Positions 7,701 through 15,484 of a stretch of 49,714 nucleotides of DNA are shown one piece after another. A program made the translations under genes and the position numbers. The DNA comes from a virus. The stretch lies in IMG/VR virus record IMGVR_UViG_3300021976_000023, positions 1 through 49,714 of that record. One strand, given 5' to 3'. The notes beneath the pieces are model-generated. The model was not told where the DNA came from and did no database searches. It was given only the letters and a program-made list of their open reading frames with translations. The number at the start of each line of letters is the position of its first letter. Position 1 is the stretch's first letter.

Positions 7701-9742
7701 CAGATTCGGAAGACGCAACGCTCACTAGGAACTCCTCCCGGGGGTACATGCATCACAAACCAGGCTTGCATCTCGCCTGACACGTCAATGTAGGGCGGAA
7801 CAAACCCGAGGACCATTGCCTCGTTAAGGTGCGGTAGCGGTTTCGAGCATTCAAAAGCCGAATCGGTCGCAAACGTTGGTGTGCCATTGGAAATCATCGG
7901 GGGATAGTCGGCAATGGCACTCGCAAAGGCCGACGCGCCCTCTTCGTCTTCGAGCGGCCAATAGCTGATAAGAGCGGCGCCGAGCGACTCGATCCCACGG
8001 CGAAGGGTGGATTTCAACGGGCTTTCACCTTGCCCGATACGCCGTAGGGTGCCACTGGACACAGCCGGTACGTAGGCGTCAGTGCCCGTGAGATCCCAAC
8101 GCTGGGGCCACTCGGCGACAGCACCGAAGTGACGATCGTCGCGTCCGCTGATTTCCGCCGAGCCCGCTAGGCGCCAGATGTTCCCCTGCGCATCCGCGAA
8201 ATAACGAGTGTCGTTCGCTTGTGCTCCGAAGTCTGGCGAGGCACGAAGTGTTCCGTTGATACCACTGTAGATCCGAGCTCCGTAGAACCGCCCGTGCGCG
8301 GCTCCAGGATGCGCGCTCGAATAGCCGCCGAACCACACTTCAGCAGCACTATCGAAAATCGACGTAGTACCGGCGGTGACTACAGGGGCGCCTAACTGCG
8401 ACCATGGCCCGTCAAGGTTGTCGGCAATGTAGAACATGACTGTGTTCCCGCTCGCACCGTTGTTGATATCGAGTGTCGCGCGGATCGTCTTGCGCCCGTG
8501 GTGGGGAAGTGGAACGGGCTCGGTTGATTTTGCGCTAATCATTGACGTACCGGTAGCCGACCAAGACAGCCACACATAGCCTTCGTAGTCCGAAACCATG
8601 TAATAGCTGTTGTCTGCTGTGCCAAGGACTTTTGCAATCAGAAGCGTGTTCAAACCCTGCCAGGAAGTGAGTTCGACATCAACCCTGAGATCGAGATCGC
8701 CCGTCACTGACATCCCGGAAGAGTCGAGCGCGAAAGCGTAGTCATGAGAGGCCCGGTTGAGAACGAGCGCGGATTCATCCGCTGGCACACTCACGCGGTG
8801 CGGGGTGTTCCGTCGGAGCTTGCCGTAATACGGGCCGGTCGGATTCCGGGATGAGTAATGACCCTCGCGGTTGTCGAGCGTGAAAGCGCACGACGCGGGG
8901 TCTACCGAACTCGCTTCGCCCGACAACGCGCGTGAGATGACGATGTTGTCGGCGTAACGGGTGTCCGGAGTCGCGTTGATCCATTCTTGCCGGATGAAGC
9001 TGGACCCGAGCACCAACCAGTTGTTGCTTTCGCCATCCAAAAACTCTTCAGTGCCTCGCGGAATACGGGTGAAATCAGGGTTAGCAATTCGCTCACCGAA
9101 GAACTTATCCCAGATCTCGACAGAATAGATCTTGCCTTGGAAATTGCCGAACGTGCCGAATCCGGGACGCCCGAGATTAGAAGTACCAATTTCGATCGGC
9201 GTTGTGGTCTCGGCTATTTCGGTCGCGCCAGCACCAACGAACACAGCACCAAGCTGTGTCCAAGGACCGTTGATTCCATCGCCCAAATAGAACGTAACGG
9301 TATGCTCGGGGACGGTGGCGCCGTTGTCCGCGTCCATCACGATGCGGATCGTCTTACGAGTGCCGTCGGAGAGCCCGACACCGACTGTCGAAACCGCTTC
9401 TTTCAACCCGCCGAAAGTGCCGTCAGCAGACCAGATGAAACGGACTGTGCCATCGACGAGCAATTCGAGTTCGTAGCTGAGTTGCGCATCCAACACGCCG
9501 TAAGAGTAGTTCTTGGCTAGAAAGACGATGTTACGCGGGGGTGTCCAATCATCCGCCGCACAGTCGATCCGCAGATCGATATCAGAGCCGATGTGCACTT
9601 CGTTGGAGGATTCCATATAGACGAGTCCACCCGTAGGGGCGTCAATGCCACTCGCGACTGCCCCCGAAGAGAGATAGCTGCTACCGAGCTGTAGTTCCGA
9701 AGAGATTTCGAGGGGGGTTTCCGGAAATGCCATTGACGCCAC
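4754..9742 (-). CDS. Giant minor tail protein with LamG-like, malectin and GH26 domains
   Basis: 1662 residues, probably a tail-tip protein that binds and cuts a surface polysaccharide. Two LamG/concanavalin-like domains, about 30-225 and 330-520, repeat the pattern RKTIR...NGAS...VxFYxxD...GPWxQLGAxxV. Between them is a minor-tail signature (DNREGHYSSRNPTGPYYGK). Residues about 1186-1337 match malectin (IRINAGGPQYTG, YFSENFAG). A run of eight prolines follows, then a C-terminal domain (1356-1662) resembling glycoside hydrolase family 26. Glu1476 in GWEFNGNWF and Glu1588 in FPEWG fit the acid/base and nucleophile, 112 apart, as in known GH26 mannanases. The substrate is unknown; a mannan-containing capsule or wall polymer is plausible. 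It lies between the signal-peptide protein and the receptor-binding-like gene. Confidence 0.85.
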   Translation of the reverse strand: MASMAFPETPLEISSELQLGSSYLSSGAVASGIDAPTGGLVYMESSNEVHIGSDIDLRIDCAADDWTPPRNIVFLAKNYSYGVLDAQLSYELELLVDGTVRFIWSADGTFGGLKEAVSTVGVGLSDGTRKTIRIVMDADNGATVPEHTVTFYLGDGINGPWTQLGAVFVGAGATEIAETTTPIEIGTSNLGRPGFGTFGNFQGKIYSVEIWDKFFGERIANPDFTRIPRGTEEFLDGESNNWLVLGSSFIRQEWINATPDTRYADNIVISRALSGEASSVDPASCAFTLDNREGHYSSRNPTGPYYGKLRRNTPHRVSVPADESALVLNRASHDYAFALDSSGMSVTGDLDLRVDVELTSWQGLNTLLIAKVLGTADNSYYMVSDYEGYVWLSWSATGTSMISAKSTEPVPLPHHGRKTIRATLDINNGASGNTVMFYIADNLDGPWSQLGAPVVTAGTTSIFDSAAEVWFGGYSSAHPGAAHGRFYGARIYSGINGTLRASPDFGAQANDTRYFADAQGNIWRLAGSAEISGRDDRHFGAVAEWPQRWDLTGTDAYVPAVSSGTLRRIGQGESPLKSTLRRGIESLGAALISYWPLEDEEGASAFASAIADYPPMISNGTPTFATDSAFECSKPLPHLNEAMVLGFVPPYIDVSGEMQAWFVMHVPPGGVPSERCVFRIWTRDSQVVLWQLHVNAAGDLRFLGFDAGLSIVVDSGLSAFAVNGKLLRVSIGLQQNGTGVEWFLHTLEVGAVIGNFLTAIEPATTLGRITRIDSNHERILDDVAIGHISVHREIISLFDLSAELNAHRGERAAARIYRLCTEEKVPISIIGSFTDSVILGPQLPDTLINLLTESADADLGILHEPRDFLGLAYRTRASMYAQSSFGGTAVTFDYSLEQLTGISPIEDDRRTRNDITVTRRNGSSARSANDVGNITVPELSVPEIGRYDDTPTINLNVDEQLVDQASWRVHMGTVDEARYPTISVLLERAQLVSNPELTKRVKQLDVGDKLVITNTPDRFPPDDIEQIALGFSETLGGHTHSIDINCAPDSPYRVGVYDAASSRYDSQASSLVNIINETDFVLIVRTETGPQWQTVGDFPFDVVIGGERMTVISVTGQSSSFSGDLTTQEFIVTRSVNGVIKSHVPEEPIHVYQPVHYALGDDVLVGFIEPDLPDEPPPPDPGVTTVIRINAGGPQYTGPDGVVWAADQHFTGGTVANQGAPSYGTQHDEMLKTERWGAFNYAIPFVPAGAATVKLYFSENFAGTPGNGYRQFDVTLNGVLVSDNLDVYDEANGTFAQLIKTYATTIPASGICTIAFSLAGSTNNAAVVMGIEILAEGVDPPPPPPPPDPDPIGTSYGWFSGAVRPEVAGQYTQPNVDYWNTSFRGVEVTSTLTYTVRNGGWDQIVQPGYVLGNWTNPRLVVVIAQPFTPTGIAGMGAQAAAINSGAYDGHWQQWGRSLNAYVARGMAEPITEIGWEFNGNWFPHSATNAVAWRTAFARIVTQTRITRPAAKFAWTMNAGYSQNPPSHNSTDCWPGDSYVDYIGLDIYDHYPRAIGYNAINNRENTVTGRAKYWEAFADLHNKQMIFPEWGLNGAVNKLADGGQDNPDFFTWMKEWFNHLKAIGLMYAEVYFNDTNQNNVWSNLLPVHDNRNPNSRARYLSLW

Positions 9743-9779
9743 CCTTCCGAGAGGCTATCGACTTACGCGAGCTCGTGGT

Positions 9780-10295
9780 CTAGAACAGGGCGACCCATCC
9801 ACCCCATGCCGGAATGCATTTCCATATGTTGCCGGACGTCCCGACGAACCACATTGAGTTGGCTTCGCTGGCCGCGTCCGGGCCGCCGCACCGCGTGGGG
9901 TCCGGGTCGTACTGCGATGTCGTCGACCACTGAACGAGCCCGCCACCCTTGATGATGCCTAGATTGTCGCCCAGAACCCAGGCGCCCCCGGCTTTGTTCA
10001 CCGCGAGAATCGGCTGATTGAGTTCGTCGTCGATTTGGAGGCACTGTCCGTTCACCCCGCCGTTGCATCGAATCCGCAGACCCACTTGTGGGGTGCCTAC
10101 GGCGTTGTCCATCTGGAACACCCACGGGCTATCCGTGGTAGTCGAGCCAGGTGCCGTGGCGACCGTGCTCGGGTGCGCCTCCGCTGTCCCGACGATGAGG
10201 CTTCCGCTGACCCCACCCGCGAGGAACGCGGCTAGTGCGAGAGGCACCAATGAACGGCGTATCCGACCGCGAGCTCTTTCGACAATGCGGGTCAT
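9780..10295 (-). CDS. Signal-peptide or membrane-anchored tail-region protein
   Basis: 171-residue protein with a textbook export signal: a basic start (RARGRIRRS), a hydrophobic core and an AEA cleavage-like site at about residue 40. The rest resembles fibre proteins (GTPQVGLRI, PILAVNKAGGAWVLGDN) and has four Cys residues that could form disulphides outside the cell. Export of a protein encoded between the tape measure and the tail-tip gene is unusual. It may be displayed on the infected cell, for example for superinfection exclusion or adhesion, or the hydrophobic stretch may be a virion anchor. Function is unknown; the signal is seen directly. Confidence 0.75.
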   Translation of the reverse strand: MTRIVERARGRIRRSLVPLALAAFLAGGVSGSLIVGTAEAHPSTVATAPGSTTTDSPWVFQMDNAVGTPQVGLRIRCNGGVNGQCLQIDDELNQPILAVNKAGGAWVLGDNLGIIKGGGLVQWSTTSQYDPDPTRCGGPDAASEANSMWFVGTSGNIWKCIPAWGGWVALF

Positions 10296-10314
10296 TCCCG
10301 ATCCTTCCCTTTAT

Positions 10315-12282
10315 CTAGCTACCTAGGACTACTTGGACGTTACCGCCCTTGACCCGGATCGAGCTCCGGAGGATCTCCAATAGGAGTTGATCTAGCTTGC
10401 TCGCGCCTGCCCGCAACTCCAAAAGGATCTTTCCGCTGCCGCGTCCACCTCCTGAGAGCATCGCTTCCGACTGCCCGTGAGGAATCACCGAAGATCCGAA
10501 CGGCAACCTGACAAGCTCGCGCCCCCGTTCGCCCACCTCGACCAGACCCCCTCGGGCGCCTCCGCTCGCCGCTCGCCCGATGCCTGCTAGCCCGCCCACA
10601 ACGCCTCCGGATGCGAATCCGGGGACCAAACCGCGTAGCACCGATCCTGGGCTCGGGAGGATTGACTTGATGGCACCAGCGACCCGTCCGGCAGCACCCT
10701 TGATAAAGCCCACCAACCCATCAATCAAATTGCCTGCAACACGACGGCCGAGCCCCGCCAGGTCGCCGATTCCGTCCTTGATCGCGTTGAAGATGTTTCG
10801 CGCGGCTGTCGAAATGAGCGAGATTCCGGCTTGAATCGCGCCCGAGACGAGCCCGCCGAGCGTCCGGAAGATCGCGGTGATGTTGTTGACGATCTGCGAC
10901 GCGATAGCGCCGAGAATGCCGACCATTCCTTCAATGATCCGCTGTATTCCGGACCATGCTTTTGACCAGTCGCCCGTGAGTACACCGGTGAATACTTGAA
11001 AGATTCCGATGATGATGTTGATGACGCCTCGAATGATATTCAAGACGTTGTTCATCGTATTAGTGACCCAAGGGCCAAAGATGTTTATGAACCACGCGGC
11101 TACGGGCGCCGCCGCAGCGAGGAAATCGCCGAACGCTGGAATCAAATCGTTCTTGATAAGCGTGACGATTCGAGAGATCGTCGGTCCGACCGACGCTACC
11201 AAGTCGTTAAACGCCTGTTTCACGGCGGGCAGAACAATAGCCGCCGCAGTCTTCAGGTCGTCGATGAAGCCCATTCCTTCGGGCTTCTTTGTGAAGTAGT
11301 CCATCACCGCTTGGTAAGCGGCCTTGATGTCATCGAAGTGGCGGATCACCAATCCGACAGCAGCGATGATGACCGTAACAGGCCCACCAAAGGCGATCGC
11401 TACCAAAGCTAGCGCATCGGCGAGCATCCAAAACTGCGTTTGATAGATCTCGTACCAGTTAGCGAGCTTCTTTATCCACTCGACCACGGTCCCGATCACG
11501 TCGCCCACGGTGGACGCGGTATCTTTGAGTTTGCCGAGCCCCTCGCTTACCGTCTCAGCGTTGACGCCGTCCATTGCGGCGGCTAGCCGGTACATGATGT
11601 CCGTGAGCCCGCTGGTACCGGCAGCTAGAGACACGCCCATGATGCGGCCGAGCATCTGCGCGAACGCAATTCCGACCTGAAGGATCGGTTCCCGCAAACG
11701 GTCGACTGATTGCCAGATCGGGTGCAGAATGCCGTTGATCGTTTGGAGTCCTTCAGCGGAAGAACCCCATTCCATGAACTTGCCGACGATCACGCCTACG
11801 CTCTCGCCGATCTGCGTAAACGTATGGTTGATCTCCGGCCAAAACTTCGCATTGAACGACTCGACGAACGGGCGGATACCCTTCGCTGCCGCCTCGCTTG
11901 CGTTCTCCCCTGCTTTCTTGAAACCATCCGCTATGGGCTGTAATGCAAGTCGAGCCGCACTGCCTTCGGCAAAGATCGCTTTCAATGCCGACGATACGAC
12001 TAGTCCAGCTACCGCGAACGCGGCCAACGCAGGCGCCGCCGCGACAGCAGCTTGACCTACCGCGAAAACCGCTTGACCCGCCGCGATGACTTGAGGCCCA
12101 AGACTTATCGCGAGGGAACCGACACCCGCGAGCTTGGTAGCCATCTGCCCCAACGGCGCGAGCAACGACATCGCCCGACGCCCGAGGGCTGAAAACGCAG
12201 AGCCCGCGACGCGGTCAATACCAGCAAACGTGGACGACACCATATCGCGCCCACGAATGACGATATCAACAACGTTGCTCAC
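10315..12282 (-). CDS. Tail tape measure protein
   Basis: 655 residues, sets tail length and is ejected with DNA. Typical features are present: a long Ala/Gly/Ile-rich helical protein with a hydrophobic middle, repeated VINIIIGIF and ITAIFRTLGGLVSG-like helices, and a Gly-rich stretch near the C terminus (FASGGVVGGLAGIGRAASGGARGG). It directly follows the tail chaperone pair, its usual position. The GTG start at 12282 comes right after the stop of the frameshifted chaperone (12283). The length predicts a tail of about 100 nm by the usual 0.15 nm per residue rule. Confidence 0.93.
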   Translation of the reverse strand: MSNVVDIVIRGRDMVSSTFAGIDRVAGSAFSALGRRAMSLLAPLGQMATKLAGVGSLAISLGPQVIAAGQAVFAVGQAAVAAAPALAAFAVAGLVVSSALKAIFAEGSAARLALQPIADGFKKAGENASEAAAKGIRPFVESFNAKFWPEINHTFTQIGESVGVIVGKFMEWGSSAEGLQTINGILHPIWQSVDRLREPILQVGIAFAQMLGRIMGVSLAAGTSGLTDIMYRLAAAMDGVNAETVSEGLGKLKDTASTVGDVIGTVVEWIKKLANWYEIYQTQFWMLADALALVAIAFGGPVTVIIAAVGLVIRHFDDIKAAYQAVMDYFTKKPEGMGFIDDLKTAAAIVLPAVKQAFNDLVASVGPTISRIVTLIKNDLIPAFGDFLAAAAPVAAWFINIFGPWVTNTMNNVLNIIRGVINIIIGIFQVFTGVLTGDWSKAWSGIQRIIEGMVGILGAIASQIVNNITAIFRTLGGLVSGAIQAGISLISTAARNIFNAIKDGIGDLAGLGRRVAGNLIDGLVGFIKGAAGRVAGAIKSILPSPGSVLRGLVPGFASGGVVGGLAGIGRAASGGARGGLVEVGERGRELVRLPFGSSVIPHGQSEAMLSGGGRGSGKILLELRAGASKLDQLLLEILRSSIRVKGGNVQVVLGS

Positions 12283-12932
12283 TTAGCTACCCTCTTCGCT
12301 TCGCTCGGGAGTCCCGCGCGATTCGATTTTCAAGAGTCGGAGTAGTGATGAATCCTCGCGCAGAACTTCGCTAGGTAGCTTCCCGAATCGTTCGCAAAGT
12401 CCGAGGATTAGTTCAGCGTGCGCTAGTTCGATAGGCTTGTGGTTAGTGGTTCCATCGGAATTGAGACCCCCCGGGACGGCGGCCCAGAGGTCAATTCTTT
12501 TCCCAGATCTTCGCTGACTCCCGCGATAGTGTTAATCCAAGCGAGGATGACAGGAATGTTGAACTCGAAATCCTGTGATTCCACTCCCACGAGCGTGGCG
12601 GGTACCGGCTGATTGTCTTCGTCAAGAACATTCCACGAAATCAGAGCTTCAGCGAAACCGTCGAAAAGCTGCTTGATAGCTCTGATGTCTTCAGGCGAGA
12701 AACTCGCAGATTCATCCTCCTCGCCATCCTCGTTCGACTGCGCTGTGAAATCGCGACCGGTGAACCGTTCCGCGAGAGCCATCAACCCGAGCAGGCGCCC
12801 CGTCGACAGACCTCGAATCGTGATTTGCAACCCCGGGAAATCGGTGTCGTCATCGAAGTTCAGATTGAAGATGCGCCGTTTAGGCTTGTAGCCTTTCGGT
12901 GTCGCGCCTCGGGGACGCCGGGTAGCTGTCAT
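12283..12932 (-). CDS. Tail assembly chaperone, frameshifted long form (gpGT-like)
   Basis: Long product made by -1 frameshifting on the G6 run at 12472-12467. After the codons for GPPSRG, the shifted frame continues GLNSDGTTNHKPIELAHAE and ends with RSEEGS at 12283, directly before the tape measure start. The product is about 216 residues, against 169 unshifted. The arrangement (two overlapping frames just before the tape measure gene, T-domain with an acidic helical character) is the conserved G/GT system of long-tailed phages. The shifted frame is not otherwise opened by a start codon, which supports recoding. The exact slip codon is inferred. Confidence 0.8.
12423..12932 (-). CDS. Tail assembly chaperone, short form (gpG-like)
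   Basis: 169 residues, helps load the tape measure and tail tube during assembly. It has a basic N terminus (TRRPRGATPKGYKPKRR), then FNLNFDDDTDFPGLQITIRGLSTG, typical of phage tail chaperones that process tail-tube interactions, and helical acidic parts. The start at 12932 overlaps the previous stop by four bases (ATGA). The upstream reading to 12989 lies inside the tail-tube gene and was rejected. A -1 frameshift near its end makes the longer form. Confidence 0.88.
   Translation of the reverse strand: MTATRRPRGATPKGYKPKRRIFNLNFDDDTDFPGLQITIRGLSTGRLLGLMALAERFTGRDFTAQSNEDGEEDESASFSPEDIRAIKQLFDGFAEALISWNVLDEDNQPVPATLVGVESQDFEFNIPVILAWINTIAGVSEDLGKELTSGPPSRGVSIPMEPLTTSLSN
12467..12472 (-). other. 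Programmed -1 frameshift site (G6)
   Basis: On the coding strand TCC CGG GGG GTC; six consecutive G let the GGG codon re-pair one base back, giving GGT in the new frame. The heptamer is not a canonical X-XXY-YYZ site, so the slip may involve only the P-site tRNA. The open -1 frame runs to 12283. Confidence 0.75.
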
Positions 12933-13345
12933 GGGATGATGGTCCAGGTAGGGAGTGTGCCGTCGGCAAGCACGCCAGGAGCGGCCCATGTAAGCTCACC
13001 GGACGCCGCTCGGGTGAGCGCGTAGTCCGTGAACAACAGATTGCCAGGGAGCCGTTGCCCGGACACGTCGATGATGACGTCACGAGGGATCGCAGTCGAC
13101 GGGACCGTACGCATCACAGCATGCGACTTGTTAGCCGCCGGATTGAAGACGCCGTTCAGTTCCAACGTGAAATCGGCGAGCAACAGAAGTCGTTCCATCG
13201 CGTACTTGTCAACGCCCGTGACGTCTTGGACGGCTTTCGGTGTGGCAAATGAGAAGTTGGTGACGTCGTTTCGGATGTCCTGACCGGTGCCTGTCGCGTC
13301 GTCGACGAGTAGACCCGTCCACCCGAGTCCGGTTTCCTTCGCCAT
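12929..13345 (-). CDS. Major tail tube-like protein, second copy
   Basis: 138 residues, probably a tail tube subunit or a decorated variant. It shares layout with the protein at 13990-14730: a GxxxxLLVDDATGTGQDI start, then a line with xxYAMERLLLLADFTLELNGVFN corresponding to QYAFERAGGKRDGAIEFTAFFN, then A-H-A-V-M/L-STxP. It lies immediately before the chaperone genes, the usual place of the tube gene, so this copy rather than the longer one may form the tube. The two together look like an old duplication. The similarity was judged by eye. Confidence 0.75.
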   Translation of the reverse strand: MAKETGLGWTGLLVDDATGTGQDIRNDVTNFSFATPKAVQDVTGVDKYAMERLLLLADFTLELNGVFNPAANKSHAVMRTVPSTAIPRDVIIDVSGQRLPGNLLFTDYALTRAASGELTWAAPGVLADGTLPTWTIIP

Positions 13346-13348
13346 CGG

Positions 13349-13798
13349 TTAACCCCTTTCACGTAGGGTTTTAAGCCGATCCTGATGTGATGAGAAATTG
13401 TCTAGCCATTGATCGGCTCGATCGAAGCGATGGATACCACCAGTTGCTCGTGTTCGGGAATCGCCTTGACGGAGCAGATAGATTTCTGGTTTGTCAATTC
13501 GAGCTTTATGCTCCGAGAAACAGATTTGTCCAGCCTCGAAAGTGAACTTGATAAAGCCAAGCTCTGGCATTTTCTCGGCGACGAACTTACGCCCCGACTG
13601 ACGCCGGATGTATTCTGCCTGTTGTTTCCCTAGTTGCGTGTTCGTGTCGATGAGCGAAGACCACCCGCATCGATAGTTGACACAATCGACCTCTTCACAC
13701 GTCGCTCGGCGCCAATGAGTAGGCGTTGGCGCGAGGATTTGGTACGACTGAAATGCTCGCGCGGGTAGCGCAGGCTCTATACGAGTGACCCGTGTCAT
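13349..13798 (-). CDS. Conserved tail-region protein with Cys motif
   Basis: 149 residues, no assigned domain. It has a recognisable central line HWRRATCEEVDCVNYRCGW, with three Cys and aromatic residues, and a C-terminal charged helical region. Proteins with a similar CEEVDC line occur near tail genes of other actinophages as far as I recall, without known function. It sits between the two tail-tube-like genes and is separated from the second by three bases, so it belongs to the tail operon. It could be a structural or assembly factor. Confidence 0.7.
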   Translation of the reverse strand: MTRVTRIEPALPARAFQSYQILAPTPTHWRRATCEEVDCVNYRCGWSSLIDTNTQLGKQQAEYIRRQSGRKFVAEKMPELGFIKFTFEAGQICFSEHKARIDKPEIYLLRQGDSRTRATGGIHRFDRADQWLDNFSSHQDRLKTLRERG

Positions 13799-13807
13799 TG
13801 TCTGGGT

Positions 13808-13990
13808 TTAGCTCGCGGGCGGCTTATCGTTGCCGCCTCCGTAAAGGGTCATAACAAACGCGGCGACACCGAACAACGCCCCCCAGAACGTTGCCTGAAC
13901 ATTGTCGTCAATGACGAACACGCCACCCGCCGCTAGCGCTGCGAGGAGTGACGTCGCCAGATCCTTTGCCGCTCTGATCTTGTCCATCAT
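13808..13990 (-). CDS. Small two-helix membrane protein, possible holin
   Basis: 60 residues with two hydrophobic segments (TSLLAALAAGGVFVI and FWGALFGVAAFVMTLYGG) joined by a short polar turn, and a short charged C terminus. Size and topology suit a class II holin. The location inside the tail cluster instead of beside the endolysin is unusual but occurs in actinophages. The start overlaps the preceding stop (TGATG). A second ATG one codon on is also possible. Membrane insertion is clear; the holin role is inferred. Confidence 0.65.
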   Translation of the reverse strand: MMDKIRAAKDLATSLLAALAAGGVFVIDDNVQATFWGALFGVAAFVMTLYGGGNDKPPAS

Positions 13991-14730
13991 CAGAAGGTCA
14001 CCTCTACCTCGTTACGCACCACGATGACCGCGATCCACAGAAGGGAAAAGGTCCCGGTCGTGCGGACACGTAGCCATTGTTTGATGTTCTCGTTTCGTGC
14101 TGTTTGGATCCGTTGATCGCCGATACCGGTCATACTCGCGAAGGACGCGACGGTGGTGTACGGGTCGGCTCCCCCGTTGTTGCTGTCTTCGAGGCTGACG
14201 ACAACCGATGTCCCCGTGAAAGCGAACACGTGAAGGTACGCCTGTAGACCGAAAGCGGTAGCGGCGCCTACCCCGTCGGCATAGCCTGTCAGGGTGCCGG
14301 CTGCCGTCTGCGCGGCTACGCCGGCTGTAAGGTTGTGTCCCCACTCAAGCCCGTAACTGTTGCCCTCGGCAACCGTACCGATTGTCAGTGCCCCGTCTTC
14401 CGCTCGGGTAGGGTCGTAGCCGATCTGTTTTCCATTGAGACACGCTGCCGGGGCACCAAGACTGGTCCCACGGAGGTAAGAGACGATGCTGTCTGCCGTC
14501 GGCATCGTTGAAAGAGCTTCGTGAGCGCGCCCCGGACTTTTGTTGAAAAACGCCGTAAACTCGATCGCACCATCGCGCTTGCCACCCGCACGCTCGAAAG
14601 CGTACTGCTCAATACTCGTGAGATCGAGCGCAGCGGGACCACCACCGACGCGCTTAACACTTTGGATGTCACCCGACACGTTGTAACCACCGACGTATAG
14701 CGCATCGCCGAGCCCGCCTTGTTTAGTCAT
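13990..14730 (-). CDS. Tail tube-like protein, long copy
   Basis: 246 residues, structural tail protein. It begins GGLGDALYVGGYNVSGDIQS and continues QYAFERAGGKRDGAIEFTAF, the pattern of a phage major tail or tube protein. The second half (SYGLEWGHNLTAGVAAQT to the end) has beta-rich repeats like an Ig- or carbohydrate-binding-type add-on. It follows the tail terminator and a coiled-coil membrane protein. A shorter relative lies at 12929-13345, so either the tube is made of two subunits or one is a tail-end adaptor. Family is fairly secure; the division of labour is not. Confidence 0.75.
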   Translation of the reverse strand: MTKQGGLGDALYVGGYNVSGDIQSVKRVGGGPAALDLTSIEQYAFERAGGKRDGAIEFTAFFNKSPGRAHEALSTMPTADSIVSYLRGTSLGAPAACLNGKQIGYDPTRAEDGALTIGTVAEGNSYGLEWGHNLTAGVAAQTAAGTLTGYADGVGAATAFGLQAYLHVFAFTGTSVVVSLEDSNNGGADPYTTVASFASMTGIGDQRIQTARNENIKQWLRVRTTGTFSLLWIAVIVVRNEVEVTF

Positions 14731-15032
14731 CTCGGGTTTCTCCTGCCCGACGGAGGGGGTTGCCCGTGCTCACGTCGTAAGTGTTCACCGTGCCAATCAT
14801 GTGAATTGACGAGTTGCTGTTCCATCATTGTAAAGCGTCGCACATTCTCTACGTGCTGTTGCGCGCTTTGTTCGACGAGTTGTTCTATCTCGGCTTTGAT
14901 TTCTGGCAATTCGTTAAGCTTGTCAAGCCGCCTAAGAATACGAGCTCCGAAAGCACCGAGAGCTCCGATGATGCCCACGCTAAGCGAGATAATTGTGAGC
15001 CACCGTAGCCATATCTCTAAATTCGCACTCAT
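14727..15032 (-). CDS. Single-helix membrane protein with coiled coil
   Basis: 101 residues: a membrane helix (LTIISLSVGIIGALGAFGARIL) near the N terminus, then a charged coiled-coil region (RRLDKLNELPEIKAEIEQLVEQ) and a His/Arg/Pro-rich tail. It overlaps both neighbours by four bases (ATGA at 15032 and at 14730), so it is a real, coupled gene of the tail operon. The size and N-terminal anchor resemble phage holin or antiholin-like and accessory proteins, for example a partner for the two-helix protein at 13808. No enzyme motif is seen. Confidence 0.68.
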   Translation of the reverse strand: MSANLEIWLRWLTIISLSVGIIGALGAFGARILRRLDKLNELPEIKAEIEQLVEQSAQQHVENVRRFTMMEQQLVNSHDWHGEHLRREHGQPPPSGRRNPR

Positions 15033-15484
15033 GCGGCCTGTTCCCAAGCATCGGCAACAATAATTGGGATGGTTAACGTCATGACTCGGAAAGTGACGGT
15101 GTCTATTTCGAGATAGCCTGCTTGCGCGTGAAGAGGGTCGCCATAAGCGCCTAGCAAATCAATCGCGGTTGCAAGTCCGCTAAGTTCAAAATCTCCGTTA
15201 TAAGCAGACATTAGCACGTCGGTCGCGTGGAGCAAGCTCGGGTCGATTCCATCCATTGGCTTTTGTGCCATATTGCTGTATATCCTGCCCAGGCACACCA
15301 CCCGCGCTGAGGTAGCGGCGAGCCCGGACATCTGCGCTACGGGCCGGATCAAATCAACCCATACGGAATAGGTGAGACCTTTTCCCGGCGGATGCAGGGG
15401 TTCATGTCCGTTGACCGCCTCGAAGAGACCTTGCTTCAACGCATGATCCTGTAGCACAGCAGTAAGCCCGTTGGAATCGATCAC
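15029..15484 (-). CDS. Tail terminator-like protein
   Basis: 151 residues, start GTG at 15484 overlapping the preceding stop (TAGTG). The longer upstream reading to 15634 runs inside the connector gene and was rejected. The line LHPPGKGLTYSVWVDLIRPV followed by ARVVCLGRIYSNMAQKPMDGIDP is typical of actinophage tail terminators, which cap the tail tube and join it to the head. It is placed correctly, after the HK97 gp10-like protein and before the tail tube. Confidence 0.75.
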   Translation of the reverse strand: MIDSNGLTAVLQDHALKQGLFEAVNGHEPLHPPGKGLTYSVWVDLIRPVAQMSGLAATSARVVCLGRIYSNMAQKPMDGIDPSLLHATDVLMSAYNGDFELSGLATAIDLLGAYGDPLHAQAGYLEIDTVTFRVMTLTIPIIVADAWEQAA

